Below the pieces are notes generated by a model. The model was not told where the DNA came from. It worked only from the letters and a program-made list of their open reading frames with translations, and did not search any database. From CAZGOM01 sp964542875 (GTDB lineage: Bacteria; Planctomycetota; Phycisphaerae; Phycisphaerales; Phycisphaeraceae), in the NCBI GenBank assembly GCA_964542875.1, contig CAZIWA010000008.1, positions 1 to 64,000 of the forward strand: a DNA stretch of 64,000 bases, written 5' to 3'. Below are positions 35,497-44,838 of the stretch, in pieces. Positions within the stretch are counted from its first letter, which is position 1; the number at the start of each line of letters is the position of its first letter. The position numbers and the translations under genes are program-made.

Positions 35497-36276
35497 CTAC
35501 AGCGAGTCATCCGGCAATACTGAATAAATCCTGGTATCCGTGTAAACCGTCCCATATCCGACAACGGTCAGGTCGCTTACGTTCATCCACTTACCAGACC
35601 CATCCACTCGAAGGATGTTGATCCCCAGAGTCTCCCGCAGCGTGCCCATGTTGGCCGCGGTGTTGGTCCCGTGATTAAACACATACGTGCTGGTCGTGTC
35701 ATGCACCTGAATCAGCCGATCCTGCATCATCACCTGTGTCCCATGGTTGTTGACCAGCTTCTCATACACCCCTTTGGTGGTGGTCCAGCCGGTTTTGCGG
35801 AAATTGGGATAAACCCTCCGGCCCGGATAGTAGAAATACGTGCTGTACACGATCGGTGTCGCGATCGGGTCGATGGTTAATTCCAGGTTTCGGTCGTTCC
35901 CCTGAGAGGAGCATTGCCAAACCTTGAAATTCGAAATGTAATCCCGGTAGCTCGTCTTGAGATCCAACCCGTTCGTTGAGCTTCTGCGAAAGAAAAGGCT
36001 TGGCTGATAGCCGCCCTCCAGCGCATTTTCCAGCGGAGGCGGCGGCGGGCTGGCGTCCACCGCATTGCCCCGGTTGTCGTTGGCATACACATGCGCCGCA
36101 GTTCCCGTTTGCCTTAAGTTCCCAAGGCACAGCATCCGCTTGGCCGAGTCTCTCGCATTGCCGATCGCTGGCACCACCATGGCCACAAGCACCCCGATCA
36201 CGGCGATAACGACCACCACCTCCACCAGGGAAAAGCCCATTGCCCGCATTCGCCTTTTGCCATCCATGAAGTTCAT
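35497..36276 (-). CDS. Type II pseudopilin (259 aa)
   Basis: Prepilin-like start MGFSLVEVVVVIAVIGVLVA at about residues 13-32 with the usual Gly-Phe cleavage site and Glu at +5. PAIGNARDSAKRMLCLGNL follows, and a VDGSGKW segment near the C-terminus is the only trace of the DG motif. ATG at 36276 has a GGAGG site and follows the stop of the upstream gene by one base (TGAGATG), so translation is coupled to that 1076-residue secreted protein. A pseudopilin bound to a carbohydrate-region protein in this way hints at a shared function. The substrate is unknown. Confidence 0.85.
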   Translation of the reverse strand: MNFMDGKRRMRAMGFSLVEVVVVIAVIGVLVAMVVPAIGNARDSAKRMLCLGNLRQTGTAAHVYANDNRGNAVDASPPPPPLENALEGGYQPSLFFRRSSTNGLDLKTSYRDYISNFKVWQCSSQGNDRNLELTIDPIATPIVYSTYFYYPGRRVYPNFRKTGWTTTKGVYEKLVNNHGTQVMMQDRLIQVHDTTSTYVFNHGTNTAANMGTLRETLGINILRVDGSGKWMNVSDLTVVGYGTVYTDTRIYSVLPDDSL

Positions 36277-36277
36277 C

Positions 36278-39200
36278 TCAATCCTCCGCCGGGGTGTTCC
36301 CCGGCTTGTCGTTGTCTGCACCGGATTCCTGCATGTCTGGAGCTTGGTTTTCAAGCCAGATATCGGCTGCCCCCGGCTTGCCGGCAAGGGGTTTCCCCAG
36401 CTTTAATTGCACCGCCGCGGTGCGCCGCCCCAGCCCCGCGCTTGACCGTGGCGCCCGTACCACAAACGTCTGATGCTTCCCCGTCGGCGTCACTTCAAAC
36501 GTCAATTGCCCCGCTTCTCCCGGGCCAAGCGTGTAGCTTGACGGCCTCGCCTTCACCGTTGCCGCATCCTGGGGAATCACCCGCAGGCTCACCGTATCGC
36601 TGGTCGCTTTGTCCCCCAGGTTCTGCATCAGTAAGGTCAGTTCCAGCGGCTTGCCCTGCGCCGGAACATCCTTCCCGGAAAACTTGGCAAACACCCTGTC
36701 CAATGTCGGAGAATGCGGCTTAAAGCCATCCCCGTCGATATCGACATACACCGGATTCGTCATCGCGATGTAGCGCATTGTCTTGGGGGATTCCGCCGCG
36801 TCAGGCCGCAGATTCGCTCCCTCTCCCGACGCAATCACAACCACATGCGTGTCCGCATCCAGCGTCAGGGCAAAGCGTTCTTGAAACCTGACCGGCCCCG
36901 GCGTCGTTACGAACCCACCGGCTTGTTTCCCCTGCGCCGCCTCACCTCTGCGGCGCTCCAAGGCCTTCACGTGATGCCCGTTGAAAATCACCTGCACCCG
37001 ATCGATATCGATCCAATCCGGGCACTGCACCTGCACATCCAGCACCACGTTCTTCCCATGCGCTGCAAGATCCTGCCCCGGCCCGGCGGACGCCCCGCCG
37101 GCCGTCGCCGTCACAGCGGCGAACGGGCCATTGGTCATCACCACCTGGCCTCCACGCACCCCCTCAATGATGTTCTTGGCCGTCAGCTTCGCCGCATCAT
37201 CCTCCCCGGTACGCACAAAGTTTCGCCACAGCCCCGAGCCGTTGGTGGTATTGCGCGCGTAGTTGTTCACCACGCCCGTCAGCCTGTACCCCAGGTTAAG
37301 CATGCGAAACCAGTCCCGGTTCCGGTCTTTTGCCAACGGCCATTTTTTGCTCTCCCGCTCGTCCAGTTCTGCCAGCCATTGGTCCATGTCCCGCTGCCCT
37401 TTGGGATCCGCGGGGTCGTACTCCGGAAGATCCAGAAAGGCATCCAACGGCTGCAGTTCCACCGCGTCCCACCCCTTCACCTCCCGCAGCCGTGCATCCC
37501 GCAGCACGCTTTCGGTGAACACCTTCCGCTCATCAAACAGCCAGCTCATTCCTTCCAGCCGGCCATCGTTCACCCAGATTCCCGGCGGCGTCACCTGAAT
37601 CAACTTCCCGTTCCCCCCGGTCTCCACCACGCGCTCGCGTTGATCAAACACAAAAGGAATATTCCGTAGCCACCACACCACAAACACATGCGCCGGCCGC
37701 TGTGGGATGCCGCCGTCCTGGTCGCCGGGCACATAGGTCAGGGGAAACGCATTTTGCGCGCCAAAACTCTTGCGCACCGGTTGAGGCAAATGAATCCCGT
37801 CCTCGGTTGCCAGCCACTTTTGCGCATCCAGGGACTTGATCACCCCTTTGTAGCTGTACACGCTTAACGCCTCGGTCGCCGGCGCAAACTCAACCCCCTC
37901 CGCCAGCAGATTCAGCACCCGTCCCGCCGCCGGCGCCAGCGTCCAGAACGTAGACACCGTCGACTTGTTGGCGAACTCTGCCGACACCCACCCGGGAGTG
38001 CTTACGGAACGTTTGAGTTTCGCCTCCACATCCAGTTTGTCGCCCGCCTTAAGGGTGACTTCCCGAATCACCGCGTCGTATTCGATGCCCCGCGTGATCA
38101 CCAAACGGTACGCCCCGGGAGCCAGCTTCGCCACGGCATCACCCGAAACCGGCTGAAGGATGTTCCCCGAACGTTCCGCGCCAAACGGAGAGAAAAACAC
38201 CGGCGTCACGGTCTTCCCGACGCCGAAGATTTGAATCTTCGCCGGCAAGCCCCGTCCGCCTTCATCCACAGCCCTCACATGCAACTGTGCCGCAGGTCCA
38301 TACTCCTGCGTCACGGCCCCTTCCTGCGCCGCATCCAGAGTGACCACTGCCTCCGCATGCTCCAGTGGCTTGATTCGTAATTCAAACGCGCCCTGTGGCA
38401 AGCGCATGGCAAGCCGCCCCTTTTCATCGGTTGTGCCCACGCCATACAACGCCTTCTCGCGCCACGCCTCCACCCTGGCCATTTCCACCGGCTCGCCCGC
38501 TGAAAGAACCGTCAATGCAATCGGCCGATTCTTAACGCCGTCTACCTGGTCCAGCTTTTCACGTGCTTCAAAAACATTGCGCCCTGGAAACAGTCTCCAG
38601 CGCACCTGCCGCTTCTCGCCTGCTTGCAGCACCGCCGCCTCACCTTTGCCCTGCCCAAACAAAAAGTCCAGTCGATAGGTCCTCGTCGGCGGCACCACCG
38701 CATTGCCCACACCCGGATCACACGCCACCACGTACGCCTGGCCAAACCATGGATCGTAAATCCATCCCACCTGTGAATTCTTATCGAACTTGTACTCCGC
38801 ATGCGCACTGGCGCCCATTTTCACCGGCCCGGAGCTGATCGCCCCTGCGATTGCGTTGGCCGGAAATGTGAAAGGCTTGTCCCGGTTGTTCTCCAGATTC
38901 GCCTCCACCAGCAGATACGGCCACCCATCCTCCAGGATGTAGCGCACGTCCTTCACCGGATACGGGTATGGCAGCACAAGCTCAACGCGTTTCCCGCTTC
39001 GGGGCTCCCGCCCCGGCAATTTATGTTGATCCTTCGCGAAGGTGAATCTGTGCTGCATATCTGCTTCCGGCACCACCCCCGATGGAACCGCCAGCATGAA
39101 CGCCGGATCGAAATACCCCAGCAGATCATTGGGCGTTTCACGTGTCGTCAGGTCGATCAGGCGCCCCAGCATATAGCTGCCTTTGCGGCCCCCGGAACGG

Positions 39201-39508
39201 CCGTAGTGCAATGTCGGATCGGAAACCGCCGCCGTCACCTGGCCGTTGCGCAGCACATAGTCGCCCCACACCGCATCGGCCTCTTTGCCTTGCGGCGCAT
39301 ACTCGCCAAAGTTCTCCGGCGACAGCGTCACCAGGTCCGCCGCATGCGCGCTGTGATGGCTTGCCGAAGCCCAGACAGCCACCGCGCCCGTCGCCAGCAT
39401 CGCAAGCGCACGGCCCGCCACGCGAATCATCCACGCAGCACCCATCGCACCTGGGAGGGCGCCGCAGACATCACTCTTGCATCTTCCGGCCTTCTTCATG
39501 TTTCGCAT
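36278..39508 (-). CDS. Secreted CehA/McbA-like (PHP-fold) protein lacking metal ligands (1076 aa)
   Basis: A signal peptide (ALAMLATGAVAVW, cleavage after AHA near residue 56) precedes a long beta-rich part with carboxypeptidase-regulatory-like repeats (about 330-500). From about 500 to 780 it follows the CehA/McbA metallohydrolase layout: GWVSAEFANKST where the family has GWxSADLHVHT, GVEFAPATEA for GxDxxAxTDH, and DWFRMLNLGYRLTGVVNNYARN followed by MTNGPF, where SDAHN is usual. The histidines and aspartates that bind metal are replaced at all three places, so this looks like a pseudoenzyme. A CARDB-like beta domain ends the protein. Coupled to the pseudopilin downstream. Confidence 0.65.
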   Translation of the reverse strand: MRNMKKAGRCKSDVCGALPGAMGAAWMIRVAGRALAMLATGAVAVWASASHHSAHAADLVTLSPENFGEYAPQGKEADAVWGDYVLRNGQVTAAVSDPTLHYGRSGGRKGSYMLGRLIDLTTRETPNDLLGYFDPAFMLAVPSGVVPEADMQHRFTFAKDQHKLPGREPRSGKRVELVLPYPYPVKDVRYILEDGWPYLLVEANLENNRDKPFTFPANAIAGAISSGPVKMGASAHAEYKFDKNSQVGWIYDPWFGQAYVVACDPGVGNAVVPPTRTYRLDFLFGQGKGEAAVLQAGEKRQVRWRLFPGRNVFEAREKLDQVDGVKNRPIALTVLSAGEPVEMARVEAWREKALYGVGTTDEKGRLAMRLPQGAFELRIKPLEHAEAVVTLDAAQEGAVTQEYGPAAQLHVRAVDEGGRGLPAKIQIFGVGKTVTPVFFSPFGAERSGNILQPVSGDAVAKLAPGAYRLVITRGIEYDAVIREVTLKAGDKLDVEAKLKRSVSTPGWVSAEFANKSTVSTFWTLAPAAGRVLNLLAEGVEFAPATEALSVYSYKGVIKSLDAQKWLATEDGIHLPQPVRKSFGAQNAFPLTYVPGDQDGGIPQRPAHVFVVWWLRNIPFVFDQRERVVETGGNGKLIQVTPPGIWVNDGRLEGMSWLFDERKVFTESVLRDARLREVKGWDAVELQPLDAFLDLPEYDPADPKGQRDMDQWLAELDERESKKWPLAKDRNRDWFRMLNLGYRLTGVVNNYARNTTNGSGLWRNFVRTGEDDAAKLTAKNIIEGVRGGQVVMTNGPFAAVTATAGGASAGPGQDLAAHGKNVVLDVQVQCPDWIDIDRVQVIFNGHHVKALERRRGEAAQGKQAGGFVTTPGPVRFQERFALTLDADTHVVVIASGEGANLRPDAAESPKTMRYIAMTNPVYVDIDGDGFKPHSPTLDRVFAKFSGKDVPAQGKPLELTLLMQNLGDKATSDTVSLRVIPQDAATVKARPSSYTLGPGEAGQLTFEVTPTGKHQTFVVRAPRSSAGLGRRTAAVQLKLGKPLAGKPGAADIWLENQAPDMQESGADNDKPGNTPAED

Positions 39509-39648
39509 TATTACACATCTGATTCGATTTTCAATTTAATTATTAAGATTATTTGTTTTGATAACACATCAAACATCGATTATCTTCCCTCCCCACGCGG
39601 AAAAGCCGAGACCCGCCCCCTTCGCAAAACCCCTCAAAAGGCAACCCA
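39509..39648. other. AT-rich divergent promoter region
   Basis: 140 bases between the PHP-like gene (-) and the oxidoreductase fusion (+). The first 60 bases are AT-rich with the near-palindrome TTAATTATTAA and several ATCGATTAT-like words. It should hold both promoters, but a clear -35/-10 pair or a copy of the two named operators was not found. Confidence 0.45.
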
Positions 39649-41694
39649 ATGGCAACCTCTCAGGTCTTCAAAACAAAAAAACGTATCAAGCTCGGCATCT
39701 GGGGCCTCGGCCGCGGCATGGCCTTCTTCAAAGCCTGCAATGCCCTCAACATCGACATCGTCGCAGGTTGCGACTTGCACCCCCACATCCGCCGGAATTT
39801 CGCCCAAAACGTCCCCAATGCCTACGTCACCGACAATGTGGACCAATTCCTCGCTCAGGGCTTTGATGCAGTCCTGCTGGCCACCTACTGCCACACTCAC
39901 GCCGACGACGCCATCAAATGCTTAAACGCCGGCAAACATGTCCTCTCCGAAGTCACGGCTTTCCACACCCCCGCTGAAGGCGTCCGCCTCGTTGAAGCCG
40001 TGGAGCGCTCCCGTCGCGTCTATCAGCTTGCCGAAAACTACCCCTACAGCCGTGAAAACATGTGGCTCGCCCACAAATGGAAACAAGGCCTTTTCGGCGA
40101 ACTCATGTACGCGGAATTTGAATACGTCCACGAATGCCGAAAGCTCGCCTACACCTACGGCGGCGGCAGGCCCGTCGAACCCGGCAACCAGGCCCACCCC
40201 TGGCGCTCATGGCTCAACCTCCACTACTACAACACCCACTCCCTGGGTCCGCTCATGCACATCACAGGCCTGCGCCCCACCCGCGTCACCGCCCTCCCCA
40301 GCCCCGTCACCCTCGCCGGCTTCCCCATGGACCGCGCCTCCTCCGCGCGCGGCGGCGTCACCCCCTGCCTCATCAACATGTCCAACGGCGGCATCGTCCG
40401 AAACCTCATGGGCGCCACCACAAACGACACACACTCCCAGCGCATCTGGGGCACCCTCGGCGCCGCCGAAAGCCACGGCGACGGCCTGCACGTCCGCCTC
40501 GGCGCGTCTGGCCAATCCCCCAAACACAAAATCATCGCCCGCTGGGACACACTCGGCGACCTCGCCTCAAACTCCGGTCACGCCGGCGGAGACTTCTGGG
40601 TCCTCTATTACTTCGCCCGCCAGATCCTCGAAGGCACCCCCGGCCCCTTCGATATCTACACCGCCGCCGACTGCACCCTGCAGGGCATCCTCGCCTATCG
40701 CTCCGCACTTCAAAACGCAAAACCCTACGACATCCCCGACTTCCGCGACCCCAAACAACGCGACCCCTGGCGCAACGATCACCTCGCCCAGGAGCGCTTC
40801 GACCATGTCAACGGCCTGTTCCCCGCCGATGCAGACCCTTCCGTCACACTCTCCTTCACGGCCACCATGAAAGACCTCATCCATCTCACCACCACCTACC
40901 GCGCCTGGCGGGATTGGTCCCTCGTCGCCACCGACATGAGCGACCCAAACGCCGCCCTCCCCCTCGCCGACAAGCTCATCGCCTCTCTTGCGCAGCTTCA
41001 ATCAACCCAGAAACACGCCCGCCGCATCGCCGACCTCAACCCCGGTTCCACCGGCGCGCGTGTCCTCAACGAAATGCTCACCCTCGGCGATGAATCCCTC
41101 GTCTCTTCACCCGGCTTTTCATCCCGCCTGCGCGCCCAGCGCGCCAAGCTCCTCAAAGCCATTCAAAAAGCCCTCGCCGCCCGTACCGCACCAGATCATG
41201 ATTCCCTTCGTTGGTCCACCCCATACTTTGATAAAGCCCAGGTCTCTCCCCTTTTCGCCAAACCCTCCGCAGGCCTCAAGGCGGTCAAACCCACTTCCCT
41301 CTCCGCCGATATCCCCTGGGCGCTCCTTTCCGCCCATCCGGACGCTCGCGGTTTTCTCAAACTCAAAAGCCACTTTGCAGACAAGGAAGGGTTCGCCTAC
41401 ATCGCCTTCCGCATCAACGCCTCCCAAACCGCCGCATATGACCTCTGGCTCGGCCATGATGGCGGCGTCCACGTCTGGGTTAACGCCAAATCCGTCCACC
41501 TGGACCCCGCATTAAAAAATCCCTCCGCCCCCGACCGCACGCAAATCCCCATCAAGCTCAAGCGTGGCATCAATGAACTCATCATCGCCTTTGATACGGA
41601 CGCCGGCCGCGGCTGGGGCATCTTCGCCCGCATCGCCATACCCAAGGCCCATCGCACCCCATCCCACGCCCCTGCGCTCCCAACGCTCCTTTAG
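39649..41694 (+). CDS. Gfo/Idh/MocA oxidoreductase with C-terminal beta-domain extension (681 aa)
   Basis: The Rossmann part opens with IKLGIWGLGRGMAFFKACNA (about residues 13-32). The dehydrogenase core runs to about 390, with KWKQGLFGELMYAEFEYVHE and HPWRSWLNLHYYNTHSLGPL. The usual EKP motif is replaced by HVLSEVTAFH. About 290 extra residues follow, helical at first. They end in a beta module (residues about 590-665; AYDLWLGHDGGVHVWVNAKS, LKRGINELIIAFDTDAGRGW) of the type found attached to secreted glycosidases. The Gfo/Idh family includes glycosidases of GH109 as well as dehydrogenases, so a hydrolytic role is possible. No signal peptide. Confidence 0.78.
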   Translation: MATSQVFKTKKRIKLGIWGLGRGMAFFKACNALNIDIVAGCDLHPHIRRNFAQNVPNAYVTDNVDQFLAQGFDAVLLATYCHTHADDAIKCLNAGKHVLSEVTAFHTPAEGVRLVEAVERSRRVYQLAENYPYSRENMWLAHKWKQGLFGELMYAEFEYVHECRKLAYTYGGGRPVEPGNQAHPWRSWLNLHYYNTHSLGPLMHITGLRPTRVTALPSPVTLAGFPMDRASSARGGVTPCLINMSNGGIVRNLMGATTNDTHSQRIWGTLGAAESHGDGLHVRLGASGQSPKHKIIARWDTLGDLASNSGHAGGDFWVLYYFARQILEGTPGPFDIYTAADCTLQGILAYRSALQNAKPYDIPDFRDPKQRDPWRNDHLAQERFDHVNGLFPADADPSVTLSFTATMKDLIHLTTTYRAWRDWSLVATDMSDPNAALPLADKLIASLAQLQSTQKHARRIADLNPGSTGARVLNEMLTLGDESLVSSPGFSSRLRAQRAKLLKAIQKALAARTAPDHDSLRWSTPYFDKAQVSPLFAKPSAGLKAVKPTSLSADIPWALLSAHPDARGFLKLKSHFADKEGFAYIAFRINASQTAAYDLWLGHDGGVHVWVNAKSVHLDPALKNPSAPDRTQIPIKLKRGINELIIAFDTDAGRGWGIFARIAIPKAHRTPSHAPALPTLL

Positions 41695-41802
41695 ACCGGC
41701 GCCATCTCTTTCTTTGCCCCGACCTGGGTTTAAACAAGTCCTCAGACGGCACCGGGGGTTAAGCGCGTGCGCTCGCTGCCCCCATCAACCAAGGACCCCG
41801 CC

Positions 41803-44589
41803 TCACGCACCCCGGCCACTCACATTCCTCAAAACCGCATTCAATAGCACATCCCGATTAATAGGCTTGGTGACAAAGTCATCACAACCGGCCTGAAGGC
41901 ATTTGTCGCGGTCGGTCGCCATCGCATGCGCAGTCAACGCCACGATCCTCGTCGTCACGTTCTGTTCACGCAGAAGCCGGGTCGCTCCATAGCCATCCAG
42001 CTCCGGCATCTGCATATCCATCAGCACAACGTCAGGCGGCTTCCCTTGTGCGATGGCATCCAGCAAATGCTTTACGGCGGCGGTCCCCGTCCCCACAATC
42101 GCAACCTCTGCACCCGCACGCGTAAGCAGATACCCGATCAGTTTCTGATTATCGATGCCGTCTTCAGCCAGCAAAATCGAAATGCCCTCAAGAGGCTTGG
42201 CTTTGCTGGTGGCCGTGGTCGCTTTCGCCTCCTGAACCGGATTGCTCTCTGCCAGCGCCGCAGCGTTGATCGGCTCGTTTTCCATTTTCACGTCTTTCAG
42301 CGGCCCAGTCGGCAGCGTCAGGCTGAAGGTGCTTCCCTTGCCTGGTTCGCTCACAAACGTAAGCCCCCCGCCCAGCAGTTCCGCCAGCCTGCGTGAAATC
42401 GTCAGCCCCAGCCCCGTCCCGCCAAAGCGCCGGGTTGTCGAGGTGTCCGCCTGGGTAAACGGGCGAAAGAGCCCTTTGCATTCGGCTTCGGAGATGCCCA
42501 CGCCGGTGTCGACCACATCAATCCGGATGCGCCCCTGCCCATCGCCAGGCTCATTAATGAGCGACACATTGATCGTCACGGAGCCCCGCTCCGTGAATTT
42601 CACGGCGTTGCTCACCAGGTTGCTGATGATCTGTCGCAGCCTGAACGGATCACTGGTGATCACTGCCGGAATCGGCGTCAGGTAAACCGCTCCAAGCGCC
42701 AGTTTCTTTTCATCGGCCCGCTGCTGGCTGGCATTTATGGCCTCGGCAAGAATCTGTCCCACCGGAGCCGCGACATGCTCGATGGTCATCTTGTCCGCTT
42801 CGATCTTTGAGATGTCCAGGATGTCATTGATGATCGCCAGCAGGTGGTGCCCGTTGCGGACGATCGAATTGGCGTAGTTGTTGCGCTGTGATGGCGAGGT
42901 GCTCGCGTCATTCAGCAGTTCGGCAAAGCCCAGGATCGCCGTCATCGGTGTCCGGATCTCGTGCGACATGTTCGCCAGAAACTGCGACTTCGCCTGGTTC
43001 GCCGTTTGCGCCGCATCCCGTGCCTGCCGAAGCGCCTCGGTCAGTTGCCTGCTTTCGGTGACGTCGCTTTCGATCGCCATGAAGTTTTGCAGGCGTCCAT
43101 CGGCGTCGAAAATCGGCTGCACTTCGATATCCACCCAATACGGCTTGCGGCTCTTGTCGTAGTTGAGGGTTTGAACGTGGAACCCGCGCCCGGCTTGGAT
43201 TTGCTCCCGCATCAGCGCCGTCGTCGTCGGGTCCGTGTCGGGGCCTTGCAGAAGATGGCCGGGTATTTTGCCTGCCGCCTCGGCGGGCGTATATCCGGTC
43301 TGCCTCGTAAAACCCTCGTTGACCCACTCGATCTTGCCTTTAGGATCGGTGATGATGACCATGTTGTCGGTACGCGCCGCCACCAGCGCCAGCTTGCGCG
43401 ATTCCGCCTCCCGCTCGCGCAGCAACCGGTGCGAAAGCTCGATCGCTTCCAGCGCCTGGTTGATCGCATCCGCAAGGCTCGCCAGTTCGTCGTTGCCGTC
43501 CTTGCGCACGCGCCCATTGAACTCCACGGTCTTGCCGATGCGCTGGATATCCTCCTCCAGGCCCAGCAATCGTGAGAGCACAAGCCGGTCAAGCAGCACA
43601 TACGTCACGATCCCAAACGCGGCGCCGCACACCAGGAGCGACATTGTGAAAAACGTAAGACTCTGGCTCCCGCGGGTGACGATGTTCCTGAACACCTCAA
43701 TGCGCAGCACCATCAGGGGCTGGCCCGACAGGTCATGGAAAAGCGTCTCCCCGATCATCACATTGGCGTCCATCGGCGTCGCGATGACTGTCCCCTCCGG
43801 GCTGGCATAGAGACGCTTGAGCCGTTGCGCTTCCTGGGAATCCGGCATCTTTGCCTCATCCGCGGGCAACCCGGCAACAGGCGTGGCAAATATTTTGATG
43901 TGCGTCCTGGCGGACAACTCATCCAGTTCCGCCTGATCAAACCGACGCAGGAAAACAACGCGCCCAACCGGAGTGCCGACCATGCTCGACGGAAGCACCG
44001 GCCGCGACGCCACAAGAAACATCTGCCCGTCAATCCGGATGATGCCCGCGCAAGTCGGCATGCTGCACCCCGGCGGATCAAGCATCACCAGCCGATCATC
44101 GTCATACGCGTCCCCGTCGTCGGACGTATCAAGTGCTTTCAGCTCCGCCCCCGCCGCAGGGTTAAGCACATGGCCCGGCAGCATGGCTTCCAGCATCGCC
44201 TTGCTTCTAAGCGGATTATCCGTCCCCGCCTTTCGGTCAAACTCCCGTGCGATCAGCGGCTGCCCCTTGAGATCAACCACGATCAACGCATCGATCCGCA
44301 GCGAAATCGCAGTGCTGATCGACACGTTCGACTGCACAAACCGCGGATCCGGCTTTTGGATGTACCCATACATGTCATCCCAAAACCCCCAGTCCCCCGA
44401 CTTTTCCACCAGCCCCACGATGTCTCGGATCAACGCCTCCCGCACCCGCTGTACATCCACCCGCAGCGACTCGGACTCCAGCGCCTCAAACCCCTTCATC
44501 ACGGTTGCGTTCGCCAGCGCGTAGATACCCGCAAACAGCATCGCCAGCGTAATCAGGAGCGCCAAAAGGATTTTTCGGCGAAGCGGCAT
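41803..44589 (-). CDS. Hybrid sensor histidine kinase / response regulator, CHASE4-PAS type (928 aa)
   Basis: Two membrane helices (about 6-28 and 300-335) flank a CHASE4-like periplasmic domain. A HAMP-like linker, a PAS domain (about 400-520; DNMVIITDPKGKIEWVNEGF) and a HisKA dimerisation domain follow, with phospho-accepting His543 in MSHEIRTPM. An ATPase domain comes next (about 645-765; NAVKFTERGSVTI, DTGVGI, GGTGLGLTISRRLAELLGG). A C-terminal receiver has the Asp858 acceptor (LMDMQMPELDG). No output domain is present, and no cognate response regulator is adjacent. It sits between carbohydrate genes, so sensing a breakdown product is possible but unproven. Confidence 0.9.
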   Translation of the reverse strand: MPLRRKILLALLITLAMLFAGIYALANATVMKGFEALESESLRVDVQRVREALIRDIVGLVEKSGDWGFWDDMYGYIQKPDPRFVQSNVSISTAISLRIDALIVVDLKGQPLIAREFDRKAGTDNPLRSKAMLEAMLPGHVLNPAAGAELKALDTSDDGDAYDDDRLVMLDPPGCSMPTCAGIIRIDGQMFLVASRPVLPSSMVGTPVGRVVFLRRFDQAELDELSARTHIKIFATPVAGLPADEAKMPDSQEAQRLKRLYASPEGTVIATPMDANVMIGETLFHDLSGQPLMVLRIEVFRNIVTRGSQSLTFFTMSLLVCGAAFGIVTYVLLDRLVLSRLLGLEEDIQRIGKTVEFNGRVRKDGNDELASLADAINQALEAIELSHRLLREREAESRKLALVAARTDNMVIITDPKGKIEWVNEGFTRQTGYTPAEAAGKIPGHLLQGPDTDPTTTALMREQIQAGRGFHVQTLNYDKSRKPYWVDIEVQPIFDADGRLQNFMAIESDVTESRQLTEALRQARDAAQTANQAKSQFLANMSHEIRTPMTAILGFAELLNDASTSPSQRNNYANSIVRNGHHLLAIINDILDISKIEADKMTIEHVAAPVGQILAEAINASQQRADEKKLALGAVYLTPIPAVITSDPFRLRQIISNLVSNAVKFTERGSVTINVSLINEPGDGQGRIRIDVVDTGVGISEAECKGLFRPFTQADTSTTRRFGGTGLGLTISRRLAELLGGGLTFVSEPGKGSTFSLTLPTGPLKDVKMENEPINAAALAESNPVQEAKATTATSKAKPLEGISILLAEDGIDNQKLIGYLLTRAGAEVAIVGTGTAAVKHLLDAIAQGKPPDVVLMDMQMPELDGYGATRLLREQNVTTRIVALTAHAMATDRDKCLQAGCDDFVTKPINRDVLLNAVLRNVSGRGA

Positions 44590-44838
44590 TTGATGCGATC
44601 ACCCTGTCGGAATAAGGAAAGGATAGGAGTTCCGCAAGAGCACTCTAACAAGATCATAGGCAAACAGATAGCTTAGGTTTGAGTCTTCACAATCACACCG
44701 CGCCAACAAGAAATGCGGATAGATCCCGCCCCGCCGGGATCGTCCTTTTAAGCTTGATTTATAGGCTTTAATTCCACCATCGCCACTGTTGACACATCAA
44801 GACACAATCATTCAGGTGATACCCCGGACACCACTCCC

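Noticed and set aside
35228..35527. 99-codon open frame between the DUF4838 gene and the pseudopilin
   Set aside because: It contains the dispersed intergenic repeat and overlaps both neighbours; no family features.
44722..44741. Hairpin GATCCCG...CGGGATC between the kinase and GH43-like genes as a terminator
   Set aside because: The T-run lies on the + strand side, where no gene ends; on the - strand it lacks a T-run.
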